Source of the DNA: Leishmania infantum JPCM5
Lineage: Eukaryota > Euglenozoa > Kinetoplastea > Trypanosomatida > Trypanosomatidae
Direction of reading: 5' to 3'
DNA: 64,000 bases
Assembly: GCF_000002875.2 (NCBI RefSeq)
Contig: NC_009416.2
Span: 1,426,001-1,490,000 of the forward strand
Below are positions 38,799-48,557 of the stretch, one piece after another. How positions within the stretch are numbered: position 1 is the first letter of the stretch; every line of letters begins with the position of its first letter. A program made the translations under genes and the position numbers. The notes under the pieces are model-generated. The model saw only the letters and a list, made by a program, of their open reading frames with translations. It did not search any database and had not been told where the DNA came from.

Positions 38799-40601
38799 CG
38801 CCCCGGCACTGAGGAGCATGACAAGCTCGCACCACAGACAGAACGAAACACTGCCTACAGCACGTGCGCGAGAGAGGGTTGTTCGTGCCTTCCTTTTTGC
38901 TTTCTTCTGTGTGCTCTACCACTTCGGTGTTCTCCATGCACACGCAGTCTAGGTGGTGCTGCTTGGGTGATGGAGCGAGGAGCGCGAGAGGGATGAAGGG
39001 GAAGGGGAGTCACCCTATATCTTGGCGAAGACGACGTCTGTGCGAGGAATGCGGTGCGCGCGCGTGCGTGAATCCTTTGTTTTGTACAATCATAGATCTG
39101 CTCTCTTTGTTGTTGTTATTACTGTTTTTTTTTTTTTGAAGCGGGCGCGCCTGCGCCTACAAAGTCATGCCCGCATTCCTCCCGTCCGCCATCCCGTGAT
39201 GCGGCGCGCACACCGCTCCAGATGTCCCTCCCCTTCGTCTTGTGTGTCTCCTCCTCATCTGTGTGCGCATCTCGCCATTACCGACTCCATAGAGAATGCC
39301 GGCCCGACAGCAGCGATGACATGCGTGTGATAGAGAGAGAGGCACCACCACTGCCGCCGATGAAATTGCTCCTCTCCCTCGCCGGTCCACCGTTGTCGTT
39401 GCGGTTGATGGTCGCCTAATCTTCGGGTATCCCTTATCCTTGCGCGCGTGTTGCCGCGCTCTTTGTCGATGGCCAGACGGACCTGCACGTTGCTACACGC
39501 GCCCCACCCCCTTTTTTCGTGGTTTCCATAATTTGTTTTCTTTCTCTCTGCCTCCTCTCGTCGTTTTGACGTGTGCTCATCGGCGGCGGCGGCGGCGGCT
39601 TCTCTCCCTCTCTATTGACATCTCTCTTACCCTCGTTTCGGCTATGCTACATCCTCCCTTTCCAAGCTGTCGAGCGTCATCGGTGTGAGAGCACCCTTTT
39701 ACTTGGTCCGGTTTTGACTTGCCGTTGATGTGGCGCCGGCAACGAAAGCCCCTCCCCCTTGCACACCCACTCGCGCGCACGCTGAAAAAGGAAAGGATGC
39801 CTTTGTCTCTCGCCTCTTCGGTGACTCGTAAATGTATACGATGAAGTTATAGGATCGCGTCGACACCGGTACCCACGCACACTCGAGAAACGACACGTAA
39901 GCACAGGTGTCGGTGCAGAGACGCCAGCCGTACCTGCTCCACACCGTGGGATGTCTCTGCGCGTCCTGTATGCGCTGGCGGCTTTCGCTCGTATGCTCAC
40001 GTTCATGATAATATCGAAAGTACCTCAGCTCAGTCGCGTTGATGTGTCTGTGCCTGTGAAACACGACCACGTCACCTTCACTTTTTCCAAGTGTGCACCG
40101 CGCGTCTTATCAGAAGAGTATACACATTTGTTGAGGGCCTGCGTGTCGCTGCTGTGTGGTGTGCGGCACGGGCGTGTACGTGCTTGGGCAGCGCGTACGC
40201 CAACACACTCCCATTAACGTCCTGTTCTGATGGCGTTCCTCTCGCTTTCCTTCTGTGCCCCTTTTACTCCCGCCTTTGCTCCTGTCTTCTACCGTCCCAA
40301 CACATACGCATACCGGTGCGTTCTTGGCTCTCGCTTCATCAGATTAGCCGACGGCGCCGTCTTGTCTCTCTCACTTTCTCTCCCGCACTTGCTTGCACTG
40401 CAGTGACCGCTTAGCACGACAGAAAGGAACGCGCCGCCGCCAAACAACAACACGGAACTTTCTCTCACTCAAGCGACACACGCGTACCTCAGGGGAACTC
40501 CCCACCCCACATCCCACTGCCTCCCGCCAACAAACAGCAGCAACACATCACCATCATCCACATACAGCCTTCGAAAAGCGAGCGAACAAGAGAGAATACG
40601 T

Positions 40602-40637
<36 letters not shown>

Positions 40638-40804
40638 GCGCACTGCATAGGGTATCGCAACGGTAAGCGCACCCCTCCAACACGCAAACTCATCTGGGCG
40701 CATACATACGTCTTCGCCACTGCACCAGTCTCTTCCCTCCACCCTCTCCTCCACCCTCTTCTCCATAGAGCCGCACACTCGTACTCGTAGACGCAGATCC
40801 CGTC
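38799..40804. other. 2-kb intergenic region between the two KAP genes
   Basis: No gene seen. It holds a T13 run (39125-39137), a short CGG repeat near 39583-39600, T/C-rich tracts at 39537-39570 and 40237-40300, and the CA repeat at 40605-40632. Confidence 0.55.
40605..40632. repeat. (AC)14 microsatellite upstream of KAP copy 2
   Basis: Uninterrupted AC dinucleotides 172 nt upstream of ATG 40805, probably in the leader. Confidence 0.9.
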
Positions 40805-41215
40805 ATGCTGCGCCGTAGCTTCACGCTTCGTCGGGCGAGCCCCTTCTCACTCTTCCAGAAGCACCTGGGCGAGACTGGCGTGCTTAAGGGCGTTAAGAAC
40901 CCTACGAGGAAGTCGGCACAGATGTACAGTAAGCTCTCTACGCCGGAGCGGAAGATGTTCGAGGAGCGCGCGCGTCGTGTAACGTACCCTGCCCTCGACG
41001 CGTATAACCGCTTCCAAAAGGAGTACGCGCCCCGCTTCCTGCACCTGCCCATGAAGCAGCGCCAGCGCAAGGTGGCCCAGCTGTGGGCGGAGTTGAAGAA
41101 GAACGGGACGGTGAAGATCCCCAAGAGCGCCAAGCGCAAGATCAGGAAGGTGGCAAAGAAGACGAAGCCAAGGCGGTCGGTGACGAAGACGGCCAAGAAG
41201 AAGTCGGCCAAGTAG
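40805..41215 (+). CDS. Kinetoplast-associated HMG-box-like protein (KAP, p18 type), copy 2
   Basis: 136 aa and very basic. It shares the presequence-like start MLRRSFTLRRASPFSLF with the 38400 gene and has the same box layout: GETGVLKGVKN, SAQMYSKLSTPERKMFEERA, YNRFQKEYAPRF and RQRKVAQLWAELKK. A Lys-rich tail ends in KKSAK. The tail and box differ clearly from copy 1, so these are old paralogues rather than a recent duplication. The likely role is packing kinetoplast DNA. The leader and 3' region share no obvious sequence with copy 1, which would allow separate control. Confidence 0.87.
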   Translation: MLRRSFTLRRASPFSLFQKHLGETGVLKGVKNPTRKSAQMYSKLSTPERKMFEERARRVTYPALDAYNRFQKEYAPRFLHLPMKQRQRKVAQLWAELKKNGTVKIPKSAKRKIRKVAKKTKPRRSVTKTAKKKSAK

Positions 41216-42860
41216 ATCACTACCTGAGGTGATGCGTGCTTTCCGCGCTCGTTTTTCTTTCCCATAGAACTGCAGCCGAGGACAGGCGGGCGAGTTTGGC
41301 GAGGAGGAGGGTGTGAGCTGACGTGAGGTGAGGCGTGCCCCAAGATGCGCTGAGCCCTGCTTGCGCACGTGTGCATTGGCTGCTTTCTGTTCGTGCTTCA
41401 AGCGAGACCACATACGCAACCGAAGCTGTTGAACGGTTGCTGCACATCGTCGCACTCGGCCAATCGCCCGTGCCCTTCGCCCTTCCCTTCTCCCTAGATC
41501 GCCGTTTGCTTGACTCACACACACCCTGCACACATCCATTTAATAGACGAGCGAAGAGCGTACCGACAGGGCCGCCGCGGTATCCGGTGTGTCTCCTGCA
41601 CTCACTCCTCCCCGCTTTTCCCGTTTCTCTTTACCCAGCCCGCTCTGTTGTGAGGCTGACGCGTGCGTGTGGGCACGGGAGAGCGCGGGGAGATGGTATT
41701 TGGAGTAGACGGTCACCTGGAAGCTGCCCAGAGAAGTGATGAGCGTTTTGCCCTGTTTCGCTGCGTTTTGATGCCCTGCGCGTGCCTGTGCGGAGGCGGT
41801 GCTCTGCTCCGCTCGCCGCTGTTATCCCTTCCTCCGTTCCCGCCTCATTTGCCCATCCCGCCCGCTCCCTCCCTCTCTTTGTACGTTTTCGGTGCTCGCG
41901 GGTGTGTGCCTGTCTGCGCCGGCGATCTTCAGTGCGACTTTCCTTTTTTTTTTCCGGCTTTTTCCTCCCGAGCGACGCGCCGTGACCCACACACTGTGAG
42001 GTTCAGCAGCGAGGTGAAGACAACAAACGAGCACAGAAAATGGCGCCGGTGGAGCGCGCATTCTTGGCGAGCGCGCGCGTGTGGGCGGGCTGATGCCATG
42101 ATTTGATGGGCGCCTCATCTTGGGGTGGGGGCGGGGGTGGGCAATGGACCACATCTACACCGCACCTAAGCACACGGGGTGCTCTTCGCTGTCAAGTGCG
42201 CACAGAGATCTCCCTTCCGGCTATCTTTACGTCGGCATCTGCGACTCGGTTCGCTGTGCATTCTCTCGTCTTATAGAAGTGTCCTTAGGTGGACCGATGC
42301 CTCGCCTCACCGCGGCGACCGACTGTGGCACGCAAGCGTCGCAGACGCCCGATTTGTTGAGGCTTTGTTGGCCATGCTGCGTCTCCCTCGCCTTTCCGAA
42401 TGAGCCGCCGCACTTCTCTGCTTCTTTTTCGTCACGCCCCTCGCCTTTCTTGCCAACCATAAACACAACGCTTGTGCACAATGCGTTTGTGCCCATCGCA
42501 TACTCACTCGTGCCCCCACCCCCGATTTCCTTTTCGCCGTCTCTTGCACGTGTCGGCGCGTCGGATCGTTCTGCTGCCGCCGCCGACCTCCTCCCGTCTC
42601 CCTCCTCGCCTCTGTCTCTCGCTTCTGCGAGGCCCTCGGCAGCCGTTGTTTTCCTTTGGCCTTTGGTCTTCACTCTTGTCGTCACACCGCCTTTGCCATC
42701 AATATACTCACCGGTGTGCCCCTCCCCCCTCCCCCACTGCCTGTGTCTCTCTGTGTGTTCGAGTGTGGCTCGCACTACCCCGCAGCACAGCGTTGCCTCC
42801 CGTTCCGCTTTCTTTTATACACGCCGGGATAGACAGGCTGCGTGCGCTGTCTAAGGCGCA

Positions 42861-42872
42861 CCTCTTCTCTTC

Positions 42873-42875
<3 letters not shown>
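42861..42875 (+). promoter_or_regulatory. Predicted trans-splice acceptor for CKS1
   Basis: CCTCTTCTCTTCCAG ends in AG at 42874-42875, directly before the CA repeat, and gives a 5' UTR of about 94 nt. A second candidate, CTGCAG at 42958-42963, would leave only six bases before ATG. Confidence 0.55.

Positions 42876-42909
<34 letters not shown>
42876..42909. repeat. (CA)17 microsatellite in the CKS1 leader
   Basis: Uninterrupted CA units between the predicted acceptor and ATG 42970, so likely part of the mature 5' UTR. Confidence 0.9.
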
Positions 42910-42914
<5 letters not shown>

Positions 42915-42969
42915 ACGCACCGGATCGCACCTTTCACTTTCGCCCCTCCCCCCTCGCCTGCAGTTCATT

Positions 42970-43269
42970 ATGCCAGCGAAACCCGCGCAGGATTTCTTCT
43001 CCCTGGACGCGAACGGACAGCGCGAGGCACTCATCATTATTAAGAAGCTGCAGTGCAAGATTCTGTACAGCGACAAGTACTACGATGATGTGTTCGAGTA
43101 CCGTCACGTGATTCTCCCGAAGGATCTTGCCCGCCTCGTCCCCACGAGCCGCCTCATGAGTGAGATGGAGTGGCGCCAGCTCGGCGTCCAGCAGTCGCAA
43201 GGGTGGGTGCACTACATGATTCACAAGCCAGAACCCCACGTGCTGCTCTTTAAGCGCCCTCGCACGTAA
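42970..43269 (+). CDS. CKS1: Cyclin-dependent kinase regulatory subunit CKS1 (p12), 99 aa
   Basis: Clear CKS1/Suc1 family protein. It has [55 protein letters not shown] and the family length of about 80-110 residues. CKS proteins bind cyclin-dependent kinases (CRK in Leishmania) and an anion site for phosphorylated substrates, tuning cell-cycle kinases. The conserved HxPEPHxLLF segment forms the beta-hinge strand. The N-terminal 30 residues before the core are a trypanosomatid extension. The start is the ATG nearest the core after the acceptor; the frame opens further upstream only through pyrimidine-rich leader. Confidence 0.96.
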   Translation: MPAKPAQDFFSLDANGQREALIIIKKLQCKILYSDKYYDDVFEYRHVILPKDLARLVPTSRLMSEMEWRQLGVQQSQGWVHYMIHKPEPHVLLFKRPRT

Positions 43270-44638
43270 GGGGAGGTGTCCACCAGAGAGCGAGAGGGTA
43301 CAAGACGCACAGTTGCATAGGCGCGCCGGGAGGGTTGGCCAGGAGGTGAGGGCGCAAGGTGGGTGCGTCGCTCGACGAGAGGAAAGCATGAAAGAGAAGG
43401 GACGATATTGCTTGCTTCCACGTAAACTGCGCAGACCTGCCAGTTCCAGCGCACACCAACGCCTTGCTGCCTCTTCCATCTCCCGCTGCCGATCCTATCC
43501 TTCCATCCTTCCTCTCTTCACCTCACTCTTCCCTCCGTCTGTATCGTGTTGGCTCTCGTCATGGCAAATGAAGCCTATCGTCTCCTCCCATTATGGTGCG
43601 CTGCATGTTCTCTCATTAGCCCCCCTCTCCACCGTCTTGCCTTTTCATGGTGTTCCCGGACTGACATGGATCTGCCCATGCCACGACAACCACAACTACC
43701 CCCCTCTCCATCTGTCTTTCCGCACTCTTCCTTATCTCCTTTTTTTTTCCCGTCTGCCCGTCTCCCCGGCATTAGAACGCATAGAATCGTTTTCTCCCTG
43801 TTGGTGTGCCGTGCTGCATGCGCGCATCACTCCTGCGTGCCGTCGTCTCCCTGTGCTGTGCTTCTTGCGACGAACGCCTGTCCCGTTTACTTGGCTTTGT
43901 GATTGTGTCTGTGTTTTGCCCGTGCCTCTCTGTTGGTGTGACAGCTGAGGCGTGCGATGGTGCGACGGCTTTTCTGTGGTTGCGTGCGTGCGTGTGAAGA
44001 AGGGTTGCAAGTCCACAGAACGAAGGTGGGCAGCGCTCCCTTGAAACAGACATCAAGCAGACGCACTTCAGAGAGAAGAAGACGGCGCAATAAAAGCGGT
44101 CACTCGCGGCCCTTCGCGCCGCGTCTCAACCTCGAGGGATGAGGACGAAGGGGCTGGGTCTGCAGCTGTTGCGTGCTCTGTGCCGGCGCGGAGGCATTTC
44201 GCCCGTACCCACTTTTCACATTTTGCACGGAGGTCACGAATTGCCGCGTGGCTTTCCTGTGGGCCAGCTCCGACTGTGACAGGGCTGGACGGCAGGCGGT
44301 TCTGATGAGTGATTGTGTGTGTGTGTGCATGTGTGCGGAGCCCGCTGTTGACCACGCACTTCATCCTGAAGCCGTGCTCTTGTGTAAGGGACGAAAAAGG
44401 AAAGTTGCGCCTCGCGACACGTGCCCATGCCCTCTGCAACGATCCTTCTCTTGCGATGTGGACAGTGCTCTCCCTTCCTTTTCTCTTTTTTTTTTTGGCT
44501 GCTCATCGTCCGCGTCGCGGCGCACGCCCTCCCTTTTCCCGCATCCTTTCTCACCACAGAAGTACATCCGCCAACACGGCGCACATACGCAAGGACGCGA
44601 AGGCCTGTGAGAACACTCTCTGAAAAAAGACGGCGACG
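43270..44638. other. Intergenic region, 1.4 kb
   Basis: No gene seen. T/C-rich tracts lie at 43470-43545 and 43700-43760, a TG repeat at 44311-44328 and a T-run at 44486-44497, upstream of the TPR gene. Confidence 0.55.
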
Positions 44639-45313
44639 ATGAACGCACGCCAAACGCAGGTGGCTTGTGTAACGGTGGTGATCGGCGGCTTGCTGTGTGC
44701 TCTCAGCTACGCTGCCTACAGGCAGCTGAGCCAGAATAGTGCCGCCATCCCGGACAGAAAAGCGCATGTGTCCGAGTCTCCTGTGCAGCCCCCCGCTGTC
44801 GCTGCTGGTGCACAAGCCTCAACACCCCCACCTCAGGCACCCATCTCGCTCCCTGTCGAATCACCGTGCCCAGCAGCGGACAAAGCCAGGGCTCTGGAAC
44901 TGCTGAACGTCTTGAAGCAGAACGCGAACATTGCCTTCCAAGAGGGCCGCTTCGAGGATGCGCTGCGTGGTTATCAGGACTGCATCGAGGTTACGTCTGT
45001 CCTTGGTGCTGCCGACGCAGAAGCTGTCGCGACGGAGCAGATTGTTCGCGCAAACGTGGCGATGGTGTGCATCCGCATGCACGAGTACGACGCGGCGCGT
45101 GCGGTGGCGACGATGCTGCTGCAGGACGCTGCGATAGCGCTCCCAGAGGACCTCAAGGTCAAGGTGCTCTACAGGCGAGGGCTGGCAAGCAAGGCACTTA
45201 ACGACCGCGCGGCGGCGCTAGCGGACTTCAAGGCCGCTGTGCACTTCTCAAAAGACCACAGGAATCCGGCTGTGGAAAAGGAAATCGCACTCCTGCAGCG
45301 CGGCGGTGCATGA
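44639..45313 (+). CDS. Membrane-anchored TPR protein, 224 aa
   Basis: An N-terminal hydrophobic segment (about residues 8-26) looks like a signal anchor, followed by a Pro/Ala/Ser linker to about residue 75. The C-terminal half has three TPR-like helical pairs: LKQNANIAFQEGRFEDALRGY, VRANVAMVCIRMHEYDAARAV and VLYRRGLASKALNDRAAALADF. The first and third follow the TPR consensus well. Such anchored TPR proteins often dock chaperones at the mitochondrial outer membrane or ER; the site here is inferred only. The ATG follows a G/A-rich leader after a pyrimidine tract. Confidence 0.8.
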   Translation: MNARQTQVACVTVVIGGLLCALSYAAYRQLSQNSAAIPDRKAHVSESPVQPPAVAAGAQASTPPPQAPISLPVESPCPAADKARALELLNVLKQNANIAFQEGRFEDALRGYQDCIEVTSVLGAADAEAVATEQIVRANVAMVCIRMHEYDAARAVATMLLQDAAIALPEDLKVKVLYRRGLASKALNDRAAALADFKAAVHFSKDHRNPAVEKEIALLQRGGA

Positions 45314-45967
45314 CCGCTGTAGTGGGGCAGAGGCAAGGTCGATAAGAATGCGCTTGCTACCCTTCGCAGGGGACGGCATGCAGGCGCGCTTGTCCCCCCC
45401 CCCCCCACCCGGGGGGGGGGGCTGTCTGCCCAGCGAAGCACTGCAAGGCAAGCGGTGCGGTGGTGGTGACGCCCTGATTATGCGGGTCTCTACGGATGTG
45501 TACGGCGCCATCGACTCAAAGGAGTGCCTCTGCGCGTGTGGGAATCGTCACAGTCGTGAAGGAAAAGCTTAGGGTAGCGCTTGATGGGCGTGCATGCGCG
45601 GTGCTGGGAGTGATTCACCAGCCCACCCCGCCCCCTCTCCTACACACACACACACGCGTAATGCGCCGGACATGAGTTACTCGCGCGGCACCGCGGTGAA
45701 CTGTTGGTGACATTTTGCCTTCACTGCTTTCTGTCTCTTCACGTCCGCCATCCACCTTCCCGCCTCCCTCGCTCTCACTCCCCTCTTTTCCTGCTCTCCG
45801 CGACTCAGCGTGACGACATTCTCGCTCTACAGCGATCGAATGTGTTGGCTTGTTGAGCACGAACTCCTCCACCCTCGACGGACACACAGATTTGGGCGTG
45901 GGCGTGCTCCCTTCACGGTTGACGCTGCCGTCTTTTCGTGAGCCGCCATCCTCGGCTCTCCCTGCCG
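45314..45967. other. Intergenic region with C/G homopolymer hairpin
   Basis: No gene seen. It contains a C13-A-C3-G11 block at 45394-45421, CA units near 45642-45655 and a T/C-rich tract at 45716-45795, probably the SHQ1 splice region. Confidence 0.55.
45394..45421. repeat. C13-A-C3-G11 block able to form a hairpin or quadruplex
   Basis: C13 (45394-45406), A, CCC (45408-45410), then G11 (45411-45421). The two runs can pair or fold as i-motif/quadruplex. It lies about 80 nt after the TPR stop codon. Homopolymer lengths are prone to sequencing error. Confidence 0.8.
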
Positions 45968-47701
45968 ATGATCACACCGGTGTTTGAGTGCAGCCAGGAG
46001 GGTGGCTTTGTCGTCATTCGCCTCGTCCTCTCCGCCATCTGCAAGGTGACGAACGCCGTGTTTGACATCCACGAGACGCAGTTCACCTTCTACTGCTCCC
46101 CGTACTACCTGCGCCTGCGCTTCGACCAATGCCTGCAGGAGGGCAAGGGAGAGCGGGCTACGTACGACTTGGAGGCGAACGTGCTCACGGTGTACCTTCC
46201 AAAAGCAAACCCGGCGGAGGTCTTCACGAAGCTCGATAACCCGGCCTACCTCATCGCGACAGAGAAGCAGCGTGCTTCGCTTATTCAGGTCCTCAGCGTC
46301 GCCAACTCGAGCGACGACGCCACTGGCGTGGGTGAGGAGCTGGAGGAGACCGAGTACATACAATCCTTGCCGGATGCCACGGCGATTGGCAGCGCCGCGG
46401 ACCGGAGCGAGAGCCTGGCGCCGGCGGCGCAGTGCAGCTACGGCTTCGCAAACGCGTTCAGCGGACTCTTCCAGAAGCTCGATGCAGATGTTGTGCGCGA
46501 GGTGGTGAGTCTGCGCGATAATCCTGAGTGCACCACGCGCGAAGAGCGCCGGCGATTGCGCCTCGCTGCTGAGATGACCGATTTTGACGTAGATGCGCTG
46601 CTTTTTGCCTTTGAGGACTCGGACGGGGAGGTGGCGCAGGTGTTGCGGTACGTCCCTGCCCACATTAGGGACTTTGAAAATGCTCTGCACGGCAACGCTG
46701 CCGGGTCGGGAGAGGAGCAGGCGTCGTTGTCGGTGATGTTCGCGAGTATCCCTGAATTGGGCGCGGGCAGGGCAGATCCGCTGGAAGAGGAGGAGACGAC
46801 GCTGCTCCCAGGCGACGATGCGCGACCGGTCACAGTGTGGAGCGGCAACGTTGCCGACTTCAAGAAGCCGCTCATCGAGGAGCTGAATCCTGCTGTCGAC
46901 GACGAGCGAGAGCCGACAGCATCAGAGGCGGCGGCAGCCGCACCAGCCGCCTCTGTGTCTTTTCAAGCGGCCGCTAATGCTGCTGCGCCGCCTGGGCCGC
47001 GTACGCGGCTGGCGATTCCTCGAGTGTGCCCGTCGCTGAAGTTTACTCGAGAGGAGACGGAGGTGTTGATGCGCGTAAAGCTGCCGCGGCTGCTTTTTCC
47101 TCCCTCGCCGGCAGAGGTGGAGGCGCTGACGGCGGACCTCCTCTTTAGCGAGGCCTACGACGACCTCGTGACGGAGGGCAGCGGCTGCAGCGAGTCCTTG
47201 TGGAACCTCACACAACTGAGCCCGGCCCTCTCCTACCTCGACCCGGCGGACACACTCTACGACGCATGCGTCGCGTTTGCGCGCCGCGCGCTAGTGTACC
47301 CGCTGTACCGCCACTGCGCCCTGCTGCAGCGGGTGTGGGCGGTGGTGGGTACACGGCTACTGCTGGGGCGCAAATACACCATCCGTGCCCTTTTACGCAT
47401 GCGCATTATTCTGTCCCACGCGGAGCACAAACACCTCTTGTCGACCATCTACCTGGACCCTCTGATTGCATACTGGATGCACGTTTCCGAGGCGGACGAG
47501 CGGCTGATACGCATGGCGCTCGAGATCCACCAGCACGTCTCCCGGACGGAGTCGATGACGGTGTCGGCGGCGTCGACGCGGGGGGCTTCTGCTCTGCAGT
47601 CGATGTTGGTGGATGCGAAGAAGGTGACGCTCTACCCGCTTACGCTCGTGCACCTCGGACTCCCGTTATCGGAGGAGGAGGAGGGTCGCTGCGAGGGGTG
47701 A
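45968..47701 (+). CDS. SHQ1: SHQ1 homologue, H/ACA RNP assembly factor, 577 aa
   Basis: The start MITPVFECSQEGGFVVIRL followed by a beta-rich region to about residue 95 matches the N-terminal CS domain of SHQ1. It includes FTFYCSPYYLRLRF (cf. FKFYAKPYFLRL) and TYDLEANVLTVYLPK. The C-terminal half has the SHQ1-specific helical domain, seen in ALVYPLYRHCALLQRVWAVV and RALLRMRIILSHAEHKHLLS. SHQ1 is a chaperone that binds the pseudouridine synthase dyskerin before H/ACA RNP assembly. An Ala/Glu/Asp-rich linker separates the two parts. ATG 45968 matches the conserved N-terminus; upstream only a GTG opens the frame. Its pairing in the window with a WRAP53-like gene is suggestive. Confidence 0.88.
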   Translation: MITPVFECSQEGGFVVIRLVLSAICKVTNAVFDIHETQFTFYCSPYYLRLRFDQCLQEGKGERATYDLEANVLTVYLPKANPAEVFTKLDNPAYLIATEKQRASLIQVLSVANSSDDATGVGEELEETEYIQSLPDATAIGSAADRSESLAPAAQCSYGFANAFSGLFQKLDADVVREVVSLRDNPECTTREERRRLRLAAEMTDFDVDALLFAFEDSDGEVAQVLRYVPAHIRDFENALHGNAAGSGEEQASLSVMFASIPELGAGRADPLEEEETTLLPGDDARPVTVWSGNVADFKKPLIEELNPAVDDEREPTASEAAAAAPAASVSFQAAANAAAPPGPRTRLAIPRVCPSLKFTREETEVLMRVKLPRLLFPPSPAEVEALTADLLFSEAYDDLVTEGSGCSESLWNLTQLSPALSYLDPADTLYDACVAFARRALVYPLYRHCALLQRVWAVVGTRLLLGRKYTIRALLRMRIILSHAEHKHLLSTIYLDPLIAYWMHVSEADERLIRMALEIHQHVSRTESMTVSAASTRGASALQSMLVDAKKVTLYPLTLVHLGLPLSEEEEGRCEG

Positions 47702-48557
47702 TAGTCTGCGTGAGTTTGTGTGCCTTCTTTAGCTGTTGTCCGCTGCCGTTGGACTCGGCATCCTGTGGGAATGCTAAGGATGCGCTGGACGAGAGCGATA
47801 CGGGTATAAGCTGTTTCCAGCGCACAGGAATACATACAAAAGGAATGCCGGCCATCCGCATGCGTCACTGTGCTCTCCGCGTCTCTTTCTCTCTGTGTGT
47901 GTGTGTACACTCCACGGCTGCGCCTGCACATTTCCTCCCCCACCTGTTGCGTTCAGAACATCACCATAGTGGTGCACACCCACACGCAACGAGGCTTTTG
48001 CACCCCTTTACGCGTTGAGGACACCGAACAAGGCCGGGAGGGGGTGGGAATGGAGGGACGGCTGCGCCGTCTACGCCAATGTGCGAGGCTCGTCAGTGAG
48101 CTTCAGCACTGCTGAGCGCTCCTCATCTCTCGAAAAGCGATACCGCCGCTCTACTCTGTTTAACATGTTCTTTGCTCCTCAACTCCACTGTTTGGCCGCC
48201 CTCCGTCCCCATGTGCGGCTTTTGACGTGAGTACATGCGTGCCAAGTGCACCGTTAAATGCGGAGGGTGAGCGATCCCGCACACCCCTGCACCCCCATCT
48301 ACGCGCACAGAGTCCATAGATCACAGCCATAAACAGCGGAGTCGATACATTTGAGGGCCACCCATCCCCGACAAACGCCGCCTTTTCGCTATCACTCTTC
48401 TAATCACGCCCACCCACTCATTAACCCACTCCCCCCCCCCCCACACACACACACACAAGCACAGCGGCGCATGTGACGGGAGGGGAGGCACACCTTTGCA
48501 TCGATCATTGAACGGAAACGAAACAGTTCAGGCATCATCAGCCGTTGAGCACCATAG
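47702..48557. other. Intergenic region
   Basis: No gene seen. A TG repeat lies at 47894-47909, about 190 nt after the SHQ1 stop, and a C12 run then a CA repeat at 48431-48457 upstream of the WDR82 start. Confidence 0.55.

Larger units (their letters stand above)
41216..42969. other. Intergenic region, 1.75 kb
   Basis: No gene seen. Strong T/C-rich tracts run at 41835-41880, 41940-41965, 42405-42470 and 42520-42630, and the splice acceptor and CA repeat for CKS1 lie at 42861-42909. Confidence 0.55.

Noticed and set aside
44138..44278. 46-codon ORF (MRTKGLGLQLLRALCRR start) between CKS1 and the TPR gene
   Set aside because: Too short, with no homology or splice signal; could be an upstream ORF at most.
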